Assembly (NCBI GenBank): GCA_034401135.1
Contig: JAWZSP010000005.1
Location: 1,426,001-1,490,000, forward strand
Length of the DNA stretch: 64,000 nt
DNA from: Volutella citrinella
Taxonomy: Eukaryota; Ascomycota; Sordariomycetes; Hypocreales; Nectriaceae
Direction of reading: 5' to 3'
The translations under genes were made by a program, and so were the position numbers. How positions within the stretch are numbered: the first letter of the stretch is position 1; every line of letters starts with the position of its first letter. Below, piece after piece: positions 45,676 to 57,195 of this stretch. Below the pieces are notes generated by a model. That model searched no databases, was not told the DNA's origin, and saw only the letters and a program-made list of their open reading frames with translations.

Positions 45676-47066
45676 TTAAAAGTATCGGATGACTGCCTTG
45701 CCACCAGCAGAGAGGCCAGTCTATAGAGGGAAAGGTAGGTCAGCTTCAAGGGCTCTCTTTTTTTTGTTAGGTGGAAGGGGGATTGAGAACGTACAGTGCA
45801 GCCATCAGAGCCGCCAGAGAAACCCTGCCCGACAGTGTATGAACACTTGATGCTGACGTCTCCAGTGATCTCGATGTTGAAGTCAAGCTTGGCGTGGCTA
45901 GTTGGCAGGTTCTGGAACAGAGAAATGTAGGTGATGCCGTCCGGGGCCTTGCCGACGCCGAGAATGAGAGGAGACCAGTTACCAGCGCCCTGGGGGTCGA
46001 CATCGCTAGTCCAGACGCAGGCATCCTTGTTGCCGTAGCCCTTTTTGTTCACGTAGTACTGTGCAGAGGTACCAGAGCCGTCCCACTGGTAGTACTTGGA
46101 CTGGTCGGGGTTGCAGATCTTGACGGTGCCGCCTGGGGGGGCGATGGCAGGAATGACCATGTTCTCAGTTCCGGGGTAGTCAGTTCGGCAGGTGGCAACG
46201 ACCTCGTTGAGGTCGTTCTGGATGGTGACACCGCCAACGCCCGGCTCACACAAGGTCTTGAAGCCAGACCGGGTAAGCTCAAGCTTGCCTTCATTGTTGC
46301 AGTAGAGACCTCCGATAGACTCCTTCTTGGCACCTTGAGCCGCAGGCCACTGGGTCTTCTGGTAGCCGGGGGGGCAAGCGTAGGAGCACATCGTGCCCTT
46401 TTCGCAGCGGTTGCCCTTGATGCCAGTGTGAAGCTCAAAAATCTTGACAGAGGAGGAAGAGTAGTCGGGAACCTGCTGGAGACCGGACCAACCACCGAAG
46501 TCAAGCCAGTCAAGTGCAACAGCTCCATACTTGGAGGGGAACTCGCTGCACGAGACCTGGCCACTGGGGAATTCGGAATCAACACCCTGCCCTCCAGCGG
46601 AATAACTGGAGGAACCAGAGGAACCAGAGGAACCGGCGTTAGATGAAGGGGCGGCCTGAGTCTTGGGCTCCTGGGGGGGCGGAGAAGAAGCAACGGGTGC
46701 GACGGTCGTCTCGGGCTTCTGCTCTTTAAACTGGGCGCCCATGGTGGCAGCTGCCTGGGTGGTCGTCGGGGCAGGAGGAGGAGGCGGCGGCGGCGGCGGC
46801 TGGTAAACTGGCTCGGACTCACCCACGACAACGTACTTGCCGCCGCTGATACCCTTCTCAGCCTCGGCTTTGCTGACCTCCTTTCCATTGAGTTGGTAGA
46901 CGGTCTCCGTGGCGGCGACAACCACTTCGGTCACAACATCGGGCTGGCGTTTCTCGACCCTGGAGCCTTCATGTCGTCGGTGGTGGTGGTGGTGTTGGTG
47001 GTTCTGATGGGCAGCAGCGCCAGCGACCAGGGTCGCGGCGAGCGAATAGGTGAGAATGCTTTTCAT
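45676..47066 (-). CDS. SUN-family (GH132) secreted cell-wall protein
   Basis: Exons on the minus strand, 47066-45795 and 45720-45676, give 438 aa; the 74-nt intron keeps frame and the last exon adds TGLSAGGKAVIRYF. A signal peptide (MKSILTYSLAATLVAGAAA) is followed by a His-rich run (HQNHQHHHHHRRH) and a Kex2-type site EKR/Q. A Pro9 run and a Ser/Thr/Pro stalk lead to the SUN domain from about residue 165: CSEFPSKYGAVALDWLDFGG, CSYACPPGYQKTQWP, GGLYCNNEGKLELT, YYVNKKGYGN and CVWTS. SUN proteins (Sim1/Uth1/Nca3/Sun4; Sun1 in filamentous fungi) act in wall remodelling and septation and have beta-glucan binding or hydrolysis activity. An ATG further upstream at 47150 is in frame but would spoil the signal peptide. 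Confidence 0.92.
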
Positions 47067-50000
47067 CGCGATGGTGAGGCCAATGTTCTGCCTAGGGTTC
47101 CTATAAGACTCGAATGTCAGTACCGTACGGCGAGTTTCTGCTATGGGCATATCAAGGCGCAGGAATTGACGGGATCCAAGCCATCATCTAGCGACTTGGA
47201 GGGAGACGGAAGCAGGACAACAAGCATTGAGTCGAACTTCCTGCCCGACGAGGCTTTTGTTTCTCATCCAGCGTCTTGTGCCATTGCTTTGGATTACAGC
47301 TCTTGTTGGAACCATTCGTTCATCACCGATCCCTCTCAGTGACTCCTTATCTCCTCGCCTCTTTCCCTCAACCGTTCCAAGCTGGACTCTTTATGTTGTC
47401 TGCCGGTTTGGTGATGACTGACCTGCTGCATGAAAGTAAATATCAAATCCAGTCCCCAAGATCGTAACGAGCGACTGCGTGTAAGCGAATGTAATGATAA
47501 GCACCGGTCAAAGGAGTGTGGATGAGAGCTTGAACGGACTCTCAGTTGACTGCCCGGCGAGGAACAAAGAGAGGAAGCAGTCGCCTGAGACGATGGGGCC
47601 GAGGGGGATGCCAACGTCTTTGTCCAGGATCTGGTGAGAGACAGGCACCGCAGGGGAGGAGGCCAGGCCCAGACAAGGAACGTCTAGGCGCCTGGGGTGG
47701 CAGGTCGGCAGGCCCACTCATCACAGGGGTGAAATCGCTAGGGCGGCTCGAACAAGCCGGTGCCCGTAGTGGCAGGACCATTGTCTGCTTCAGGTGCGCT
47801 TCCAAGGGCGGCCGCACAACCAACACAGCAGAATGTCTCCAAAGAGAGGGGGGGGCCAACACAAGGGCGCCACCCTCGCCTGGTGGGGAAATGAGCTGTC
47901 GTCACTGGTGGGTGCTCAGATGGGCCAAGCAGTTGGTGAGTGGTGCGCGGCCAAACGCGCCGCCACAGCCAAGCACGCGCGCCTGGGCCTCTCCAACGGC
48001 TCACCTGAGCCAAGAGCCATGATGGTCATCGAGAACTGCCAGAACTGCCAGAGATGCCCTGTACTAGCGTGGTGAGTGACGGCTCAGTCCAGCCGAAGTA
48101 GCATCTACATCTCTTCCAGGCTGGGCTGGGGCGCACATATGCTCAATGCAACTGCGTAACCTCCCAGGCAAGCCGGGTTTAGGCACTTGGGTGCCTCACG
48201 TGCCACTCTCCTATTGTCTCCTTTGGGTGCGTTGTTGGTAGTGAAGGCGTTGTTGGTGCTCGGTCCGTACGTATCTCGTACGACGCGGGTACCATCAGGG
48301 CGTCATGCGCGCGTTGCTTGTGATCTGGGCTCCCGGTATGTGAGGGGTGGAGCAGTCACGGCTGCCGCCAAGTAGTAGTAGTAATTAATTCTACTCATGT
48401 CGTAGACTGAGTCCCGAGTCAGCAGCACTTTGATAAGGCCGGCACGCCCTATCCGTACAAATGCGATCAAAACTCGCCATGTGCTCACGCTCCCAGGAAC
48501 CGAGTACATCGATGCAGGAGAAGCAGCCTCCCCTCTGAGAACTTCGAGTCCATACTGAGTGTACTCTGGGGTACGCTCGCTTCAAGGCGGCGATCCGCCT
48601 GGCCTTGTGCCAGACCTCTTCTTGATCGCTCGCGGTCCACTGGCACAGCCACAGAAGAGCCGTCATTTCCAGTTCCCCTAGCAATCATTAGCAACACTCT
48701 ATAATTGCACCTACTCCAGACCTTCTAGGCTGGTTCGCCCAGTTGAGTAGCAGTATTAGTCGCCCATAGTCCCTCGGCTAAGGGATCTTGGCGTCTAACC
48801 ACACATAGCTAATGGATGAACGTGCTTGGGGAGGGAGGGAGGGAGGGAGGGAGGAAGAGGGTCTCGCCCAACGTGCTCACTCCGCCACTTCCCTGGACTG
48901 CAAATCAGGATGGCGGCTGTGCTTCATCGGGCCACCCTCTGTAACACATTAATTCGTATGGACCAGCGTCCAGGCACCGTCAGCAGAAGCAGAAACAGTG
49001 GTCAGTCCACGATGATCACATCTCATGCCCTCGAACGATGACTCTGCCACGTTGCCACGATCGCGCTCCCTCCTCAGTGGAAGTCGATGTGGCTGAGCTA
49101 TGATCCGCAGCTGCGCACGTTTGAATCCGTACGCCAATTGCGGATTTGTGTCTTGTATGTTGTGTCTTGTGCCACGGACTCCCGGCCTGCCGAGGAGGAG
49201 GACATGACCAGGCTGGCAGGTACGCAGGTGGCAGGCACATGCCACTTTGGAGACGCCCCGGCACGAGAAAGCCCAAGGGGCCCGCCAATCAGAGCGAGCC
49301 ACTCTGTGCTTCAGCGATGCACTACCCCTGTGCGTTCCTGAATCTAGTCCTTATCCGGTTACCAGCTGCGCGCCATCCCCAGCCAGCTTGATCAGCCATC
49401 GGTGTGTGGGTCTGTTCAAGGGCCAATGAGTGGCTTGTGCCTGCCCTTGGGGACTTTGGGGACAAAGGCCCAAGTTGGGGGACTTGGGGTTTGGGTTCGA
49501 TTGCATTCTGCAAGGGTTGCAACTTGTTGGCTGCCAAAGTACATCCATAGTTGGACGGCCCAACAGCCCAAGCCCTGGCATTGAGCAAAAGGCGCATGAT
49601 CAATGCGCATGGCAACAATTGCAGCATGTCAGGGTCGTCGCGTAAAACTGATAAATGGGCAGAGTCAGTCGGTGCGCCCAACAGGCCGGTCAACGTGAGA
49701 CGCATTTGTTCGAGCCGACATCTTGTCTGTGTCAGTCGCGTTACTGAATGCCAGTGGCTCTCAGGGATAATGCGCGTCTGCTATGGACGTGTCAATATAT
49801 TGCTGTTGCCGTCGTCATAGGAATCTTGCCCAACCTCCGTCTGGGCAGAACCACCTTTATTCTTGCCACCTTACTACCTTTGCGCCGTCGGCCCAGCTTC
49901 TGTCACCCCTCCACGCCGATTTGACGTGCGAGCATGACATCCACTCTCGCCCGCGTAATTAGCTAGGGGGGCTTGGGGGGCATGTCAACTGCTTGCAAGC

Positions 50001-53000
50001 ATCTAGGCCGGGCCGCCCGCCGAAATAATTTAAAACCCGACTGAGCAATGTCATCCGCTCTGAGTCCGTACGTCACAGCGTTGCGGGGTGGAGGGGCATC
50101 ATTCATTACCAGATAATTTGCCAAGGCTACCACGGTAATAATGTCACTAATTATCCCTTGTCTTGCGCCCATTTTCTCTCCCCTGGCCCAACCTGCGTCT
50201 ACGTGGCGCCGCCCTCTAAATTGCCTATAATATTGACGGGTGCTCTCCTTTGTGGAACCTCCTTGGCGATCTTGGCGGTTTAGCGTCATCGGCCTGTGTT
50301 TGTAGACATTGCCAGACAAGCCAGGGCCCCAGATCCATCTCAGTGTCAGCATCTAAAATCCACGTCCCCCATTCTCTCCGTCACCCGTGATACAGGATCC
50401 CTGACCCCGGCCTTAAACTTGGCCCAAGCACTCGCTGCTGCTGCATAGTACGTGCTTGGCACTCCGAGAGCAAGAATGCAAGTCGGCTTGATCGCAAAAA
50501 GACCTTCAGATCCCCTCCACCTCCGCGGATCTACGAGTTAGTGCAGTACCTACTTAGTATGGGTGTTTCTCCGAATTGAGTGGACTGTCGCAGGTAATTG
50601 CACGTCTTGGCCACGACAGATGCATTTCTACTTGTCTGTCGCAGCCGCCCCAACCGTGCCAACTGTCGCTGCTCAGTTTCGTTACGTTTCCTGGCCTGAG
50701 GGCCGACTCCATTGTTCACCTTCCAGTCTTGCCAGCCTCGTGTCCTACAGAGAGAGGTGCTCCATAGTAATGACCACGTCGAAGCCAAGCCAAAACGCCT
50801 TCCCACGCGCCCAGTGTCCAGCTCAACTCTTCGTTCCGTTAACGCATTCAAAATGATTGAGAGCGTACCCATGGGCTGATGTGTGATGCCTGGGAAACTC
50901 ATATCGATAGCACTTGACTGACACCAAGAGAATATGAGCCACTCGCACCTGATTTCCGGCAAATGACAGAAGATGGTTCCCGGCTGTATTTGTTTCCACT
51001 CTTCGCTGGCGCAGTCTGGACCTCTAGGCGCTCTTCTTACACTCAAGAGAGCCGTTGGCGGCCCAATATCCACAGCTCGATGGCCTGTGGAAGGTTTAAG
51101 CAATACCAAAGGCACCAATTTACCATCCGTTGCAATATCAAGGAGCGTCATCTCCTTCGTGAATGACTTGTTCTCGCGTTTGTTTTCCGCCGTGTGTGGA
51201 TTAATCGCATGCCCATCGATGTTTTTCTCCTTCCACTGCTAGATTTCCGTTGGTTTATTCTCATGATATGACAAACATAGCGGGACACAATCGAGACAAT
51301 GCAGCGTTTTGCATGATCTCCTTGTGTACTACGATTATGCAGAGTGATAAAGGACTCTATCTACCAATAAAATGCAACAGTGCATTTAACAGTTGTGCTG
51401 TTACTGAAGTCGGACAAAACGAGCGAGTTCAGAAGTGTGTCCGCCTGGCGATACCTACCCTGAACTTGGCGCACTGAGGAGCACATAGTCTACTTTCCGC
51501 CCGGTACTCGATCTTCCTCGTGTAAGAAAATACCTTCCTATGTTACCCGTATGTATTCCCTGTATTTAATTGCTTTTGGGGGCTTGTAGCCCGAATTATT
51601 GATGCTGTGGTGGGCAAGACGTATTTTTGTACGCATCAACGCTCGCCATGATGGAAACCAGCAGCTACAAACCGTCTCTCACCCGCGCGTCACGACAACA
51701 GTCTCAAATAGACTATGCGTGCTTGCCCTACTACCGCCCCCTGTTTTTGATATTAGATTTTAACCAAAGATATTCAAGGTTGGTAGGTGAGCCCCCCAGC
51801 GGCTCCGCCAGCTGTGAGATGATGATGGGCGCTGGTTAGGGTTGGATGGCGGATGGCGGTATTCCGTCATCCTCTCCTCCTCCCCATATATCAGCACGCG
51901 GCATGGATGTACACATAGCATGTGCAACATAGACTTGCGTGACTGGGGTGCAATGGCGACACGTCAAGCAAGCTGAGTGCAGCATTATACATCAAAGCTT
52001 TCGCTATTGGTCACGGCTGGAATAGTCATCGGGCCACAGGGCATGAGTTTTCGAGAACGGGTTCTCTTCTAGCCCCGGTAAACACACTCAAGTGTGTACT
52101 CATGACCTTGCCTCTGCAGAACCCAACCTGCCTGCAAAGCTGAAGGCCAAGCTGGGCTTGCTGAGCAACGGTTGTTTGAGTAGACCAATCAGAAGCACCA
52201 TGGCCAAGCGAATTCACCCAAGCCTGGCAACTGCCGACGCACAAACAGACGCTGCAACCTCTTTTGGACCCCATATGCACCGTTGGGGGGTGTGGCAATG
52301 ACCAACTACTCAGCGCTGAGAGGCCCGGTGGGTGTTTGAGCCACTGGGGGAAGAATCAAGCAGATTGATTGCCTCCCTTACACCTAACCATGGATGGCCT
52401 ATAACGTCCTAGCGCATCGTGGGGTCCATCAGCCGCCGAGGTGTCCGTCCTGAGCGCAGCTCAGCTCCAGCTCAAGGTGGATGATGAGATCATGCCGTTG
52501 ACGGACGTCACGCAGTTATCAGGGGGCAGCCGCTGATTGGCTTGATAGAGCCAGGGCGGCGCATCATGGGGGTACCTGCGTAGGCTGTCACTCCGTTGAA
52601 AACGCCTGGTGTCCATTTGATCCAGGTTCAATACGGGGGGCACATATGCAGCCCTGGTCACTCTGGGACAGAGACTGAGAACTGATGTGGTGAACGTCAC
52701 ACCCAGACCCGCTAGCAAGACTGACCGGCTTATCTGACCCAGCTCGCACTGTGGTGGCACTTCCATTCCCGGGCTTTGGTCCTTGACGAGCTGATTGGGA
52801 TGTAGCGGGAAGGTGGTGACGCGCTCGACACCAGGACAGCGGATAGCAATCTATGTGGTGGGCTATGGACTCAATACTTACTCACTGAGGTGTGGCTGGA
52901 GTCAATAAAATCTCCGTGGTGGGACCGCAAATCCAAGCACGGTGCACCGCTGATGGACAGCTATCAGCAAGGTGAATAAGCTCGGGTGATGAGCCCGACA

Positions 53001-55401
53001 CGCATTCTTGAGATACGGTAAGGCCCATCTTGGCACACGTAGTCCTATCACCACTTGACTCCGCAGCGTTCTATTCGTCGCGGGTTATGATGATATTACT
53101 AGTAGTTGTGCTTGTCGTACTCTGGCGATCCTGCACGACCAGTGCAAAGGTTGAGCATGCCCGCACTGTATACCAAGCGTCGCGGTGCCTTCTGCCGAGG
53201 TTCTGCTAGGAGGATGCGCGGCTGAGTTGCAAGTGTGTGCTGACGTTAGTAATGCATACCTCAAGGCAGCTGGTCGCAGGGCGTTGCGCCAATCTAGGAG
53301 TGCGTGCTCCTGTCTCTAACCTTTGAGGTTTTGACGCAATACACCAAGGCGTGGCTTTTCCTTTCGCAGACTGACCTGAAGGTGGCGTAGTGTGGCGCCT
53401 CATGGTCCCAATTTAGCTCAATTCCATGGCAGGCCAGCGGTGGGATCAGGAATCAAAGACCCTTTCTCTACTACCTAAATACGAGCCGAGGGCAGGATGC
53501 ACCGCAGGCGCGTCCTCTGCCGGGTACGGAGTCCTTAGTGGGTATGAAATGCTGGCTCAGCGAGACGATGTAATTGGATCGTTTGTGGTTGGGGCACAGT
53601 CGGAATTTGCATGTTGGTAATGACGACGACTCAGCCACGGGCGCACGAGCCGCTCACCGTGTGCGTGTGCAATAAGCAACGAGGCGCTGGTTTTGTGGCT
53701 CCCTCCCTCCAGCCGGGCATGGAAGACAAAACAAGATGTTCTACTCATCACAGTCAATGGAGCTTTGCCTCCCCAACCAACGGGTCAGAAATGCGTCGGA
53801 TGGCCAGAAAGCCCCCCTGACGATGCATTACGCAGTACGGCAATGAGCCATTGTCCTGAGCTGAACAGCTGTGTTCGTCGTGCAGGTGGAGTCATGCCTC
53901 GTGACATGAGCCTGGTCAAGCTGGCCCAGTTCCGTTGGCCACACGGTGCGCGCCGGGCTAGCGTCCACCGTTTTCCTGCAGCCTTGGGGGCGTACTTTGG
54001 GGCTGTGCTCCCGTCTTGCCCTGCACAGTGGCTCGCGGGCTGAGGTGATCGTCTTCGATGGTGCACCATGCCTCGAACTAGCCCGCTGCGCAAGGGGGGA
54101 GAGAACGAACGCGTCGCGCAGAGGGCGGCATTGGGTGGGCCTCACAATACGGTCTATGTCACCAATGATGGCTTGATCAAAGCCGCTCAGCGGGATTGCC
54201 TTGAGAGGCTGTCTTCCTGGCCCCTGCCAGGTAAGCTAGGCAATCTGTTGTTTGCGCCTGTGGTTGGGAAACGATGATGGCGATGACGGATGGTGATGAT
54301 GCTGCTGCGGCGCTGGTGGTTGCCTTGTGCCACACCCAGCCCTGAGGCGTCTGGTTCAAAACTGTCAGGGGTGGCTGGCTGAATGGCGGCCGTCGATTTG
54401 ATCGGTCGATTGCCAGCGTCGGTACTTGCTGCCAAAGTACCCAGCGCAGCGTCGCGCTGAAGACCCAATCCCGCGCCAAGTTCAGCTGTTCTGCCCAGAT
54501 CGTGTCGTACTGCAGAAAAAACCGTTCAGTTCTCCCAGTCGTGAAAGCCTGTAATTCGCCATGGTGGGGGCCTGCTGCTACAGCCGTCCATAGCTGTCAC
54601 TGGGAGGAATCATTGGGCACAGCTGCTAATGAGGGTAATAATCCATTGATATCATGGGCCAAAAAGTAAAGCAAGGTAAAACTGGCAGTTGCCAGGTACC
54701 TCCCCTACCAGATCCTCCCGTGGCCTCCGAGACCTCCCCCTGGTTTTCTCACGCTTACCCGCCTGCCCTCACAGCCAGGCCACTGAGGCCAGGCTCCCAG
54801 TCCACAGCCAGCAAGCCCACCTGAACTCGAGTCCGCACTGGCTGGGCCGGCGGGCCCCAGGTCGGCAGCTGTCAACAACACAGCTCGATTGCCTCCACTG
54901 TCGCGCGCTTTCCCCATCCCCCATCACTTGCGCGACCCCCCCACTGGCCGCCACTCATGGCCCAGCCGCCTTCGCCTTCGCCTCATCCTGTTCACTCACT
55001 CTCCATCAGCCGCCTTCTTCCACTGACACAGCATCGTCACCTCCCATCACACACTGTCGTTGTACCTCTTCAACAACATCCTCTTTCACCTCTCTTCACC
55101 GCTGGCGTCTCATCGTCCCCCCTGACGTTTCAAAATCAATTCTAGTCTACTATTTGCGCCTGAGCCACTTCCTGCCCACTGCATCGCCTTACCAACTCGT
55201 CACCCACCTAATTACTGCTGCCACGCTCTGGGGAAAAAACCAGCTCTCGCCACGCTCTCCAGCCACACATCAAAACCGCCTCGATATGCGACCTTGACCT
55301 TGGAGCTCTCGCGACGTCATCCCCTCCAGCCCGTTGAAACACTTCATTCTGCCTTCCCGTGCCTGTTCCCCTCTAAACCCTCACTTCCCGTAGCTGCGTC
55401 T
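47067..55401. other. long gene-free region before C2H2 factor
   Basis: About 8.3 kb with ordinary GC content and no RIP signature, and no frame I recognise on either strand. The longest frames (about 206 aa at 50531-51151 minus, about 202 aa at 54689-55297 plus, 158 aa at 47546-48022 plus) are low-complexity or lack any domain-like pattern, so I do not call them. A homopurine GGGA tract lies at 48828-48861 and a G-rich run at 49448-49495. The last 700 bases (from about 54690) are strongly C/T-rich and look like a long 5' leader of the transcription factor. Non-coding RNAs are possible but cannot be seen from sequence alone. Confidence 0.55.
48828..48861 (+). repeat. homopurine (GGGA)n tract
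   Basis: About 34 bases of G and A only, mostly GGGA repeats, able to form a G-quadruplex or triplex in principle. It is in the gene-free region. Confidence 0.8.
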
Positions 55402-57195
55402 ATGGCCTCGGACGCCTCCGCCTTTGCTGCGACCGAAGCCCCTCCCGCGACGCGCCCAGCAGCAACAACGCCCCCCGCCATCATCCCTTCGGACGAAGCA
55501 GTTCGACTTCTCAAGCGGCCTCGCTCGCCTTCTCCCACATTGCCGCGCTCGTTGACCTCGCCGTCGCAGCCACTCCACCCCCTTGGATCCCCAAACAAGT
55601 CGGCTCGCCTAGCGCTTGCGACCAGAGGCTCTCCTCCGTCACCCTTGACGGGTGTTGCCGCCCTCGAGGACGAGCGCCGTCGACGCGACGAACAAGCTGA
55701 ACAGGAACGGGCGCAGAACCCACCCTTGACTAGCGAGAACCCGAGCCAGAAAGCCTTGGCCTCTCTGATGTCTGGAGCTGTACAGGCAATGAGCCGCCCG
55801 GCTGATGTTCCTGCGGCGCCCACCGCTGCGATGGAAACATCGCCCAAGCCCCCGAATCCCGTGTCGCTGGCGCAATCTGCCACGGGGCAGCTGATGGAGC
55901 GCGGCGAGGCGAGCCCTCAAAGCACGACGAGTGTCGTCGGAGTTGTTACCGAGAGCCCTACACCGATGGAGGTCGACGGCAAGGGAGAGCATGCGCAATC
56001 TTCGCAGCAGGTCGCCGCCCACGAGGAGAGGCCTCAGCCAGGATCTCTCTCGTACCCGGGTTCGTTGCAATCCACTGCCAACCTGGCGGAGACTCCGGTC
56101 CGAGGGATGACATTTCCATCCCCTACACTTGGCAACACCTCTCCCACATCTGGGAGCAACAAAAAGCACAAGTGCCCCTATTGTAACACCGAGTTTACTC
56201 GCCACCACAACCTCAAGAGCCATCTTCTCACTCACAGCCAAGAGAAGCCTTACGTGTGTACTGAGTGTCAAATGCGTTTTAGGCGTCTGCACGATCTCAA
56301 GCGTCACGGGAAGCTCCACACAGGGGAGAAGCCTCACATATGCCCCAAATGTGATCGCAAGTTTGCTCGTGGCGATGCACTGGCTCGCCACAGCAAGGGT
56401 GCTGGCGGTTGTGCTGGTCGACGGTCGAGCATGGGCAGCTTCGCTGATGGCGATGAATTGGATAGTACCATGGCAGATCCCGACGATTCTACCATGTCCG
56501 GGCTTGCTTATGACAACGAAGAAGATGAGCTTAGAAGACAGAGCCTGCCAAGTATCAATGCCCAGCATGTCCCTGGGGCCCAGGGTGATGCCTATGGCAC
56601 TCAGTCTCGATCTTACCCGGGCGGCGCTCCGCGCTCCGCCGCCAGCGGCCTCTTCCCGCCGAATGTCAACCAGACACAGGCGGCGTCGAACGCGTCGCCC
56701 ACCGCAGTGAACAACTTGACGGGTAGCCACACTGGCATCGCATTGGCGAGTGGAAACGCCAACGCATACCCGCAAGGCAGCATCACGGAGAGCCCCAAGC
56801 CACTGAGCCCCGGTCAGGAGCCAGCCAGTGTGGTCCGTCAGCGATCGCCCAGTATGACACAGCAAATCCAGCAGCAGCAATTTGGACGACGGCAATCCGA
56901 TCTACAGTCTCCTCACAGCGGACAAACTCGGCCGCCAAAGCTACCCGGACTCTCCCACCCAGGATTTGCCGCGCCCAACTCAGCCGGCTACTCTCACACA
57001 CGCACTGGCAGCGGGGCGCAGGCCGGTAGTGACAGCGGCAATATGTTTGCTCAGAGCGACCCTAGCGTTTGGGCATATGTTCAAACTCTGGAAGACAAAA
57101 TCAAGTCTCTGTCGGACAAGGTTACGACTCTCGACCACGAAGTTGCAACATTGAAGCAACAACTCGAGAATCGTGATGCGAGCAACAAGGCATGA
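55402..57195 (+). CDS. C2H2 zinc-finger transcription factor
   Basis: A single exon of 597 aa starting MASDASAF; an upstream in-frame ATG at 55294 would add 36 residues, but its context and composition look like leader. Three adjacent zinc fingers lie near residues 257-342: CPYCNTEFTRHHNLKSHLLTH, CTECQMRFRRLHDLKRHGKLH and CPKCDRKFARGDALARHSKG followed by GGC, so the third finger may use Cys as fourth ligand. Linkers are SQEKPYV and TGEKPHI. Pro/Ser-rich disordered regions flank the fingers, and a short leucine-type coiled coil ends the protein (VQTLEDKIKSLSDKVTTLDH). It is a nuclear DNA-binding regulator. I recognise the architecture but not a named orthologue. It has a very long upstream region. 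Confidence 0.88.
   Translation: MASDASAFAATEAPPATRPAATTPPAIIPSDEAVRLLKRPRSPSPTLPRSLTSPSQPLHPLGSPNKSARLALATRGSPPSPLTGVAALEDERRRRDEQAEQERAQNPPLTSENPSQKALASLMSGAVQAMSRPADVPAAPTAAMETSPKPPNPVSLAQSATGQLMERGEASPQSTTSVVGVVTESPTPMEVDGKGEHAQSSQQVAAHEERPQPGSLSYPGSLQSTANLAETPVRGMTFPSPTLGNTSPTSGSNKKHKCPYCNTEFTRHHNLKSHLLTHSQEKPYVCTECQMRFRRLHDLKRHGKLHTGEKPHICPKCDRKFARGDALARHSKGAGGCAGRRSSMGSFADGDELDSTMADPDDSTMSGLAYDNEEDELRRQSLPSINAQHVPGAQGDAYGTQSRSYPGGAPRSAASGLFPPNVNQTQAASNASPTAVNNLTGSHTGIALASGNANAYPQGSITESPKPLSPGQEPASVVRQRSPSMTQQIQQQQFGRRQSDLQSPHSGQTRPPKLPGLSHPGFAAPNSAGYSHTRTGSGAQAGSDSGNMFAQSDPSVWAYVQTLEDKIKSLSDKVTTLDHEVATLKQQLENRDASNKA

Noticed and set aside
46049..46921. 290-codon out-of-frame minus-strand frame inside the SUN gene
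   Set aside because: Very Pro/Arg/Ser-rich, the typical result of frame shift in a GC-rich gene; the SUN domain is in the other frame.
49485..49500. GGGTTCGATTGC, similar to a tRNA B box
   Set aside because: No A box or acceptor stem pairing at the right distance.
50531..51151. 206-codon minus-strand frame in the gene-free region
   Set aside because: Length is possible by chance in 8 kb of this GC content; Cys/Trp/Arg scatter without conserved-looking motif.
53990..54010. 15-base match to a segment near 16157 (CGTACTTTGGGGCTG)
   Set aside because: A match of this length is expected by chance in a 64 kb window; flanks do not align.
54689..55297. 202-codon plus-strand frame before the C2H2 gene
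   Set aside because: Ser/Pro/His-rich translation of a C/T-rich leader, not a protein-like sequence.
55639..56895. 418-codon open frame on the minus strand across the C2H2 gene
   Set aside because: It is antisense to zinc-finger codons; GC-rich coding sequence often leaves a long antisense frame. The protein shows no domain-like order.
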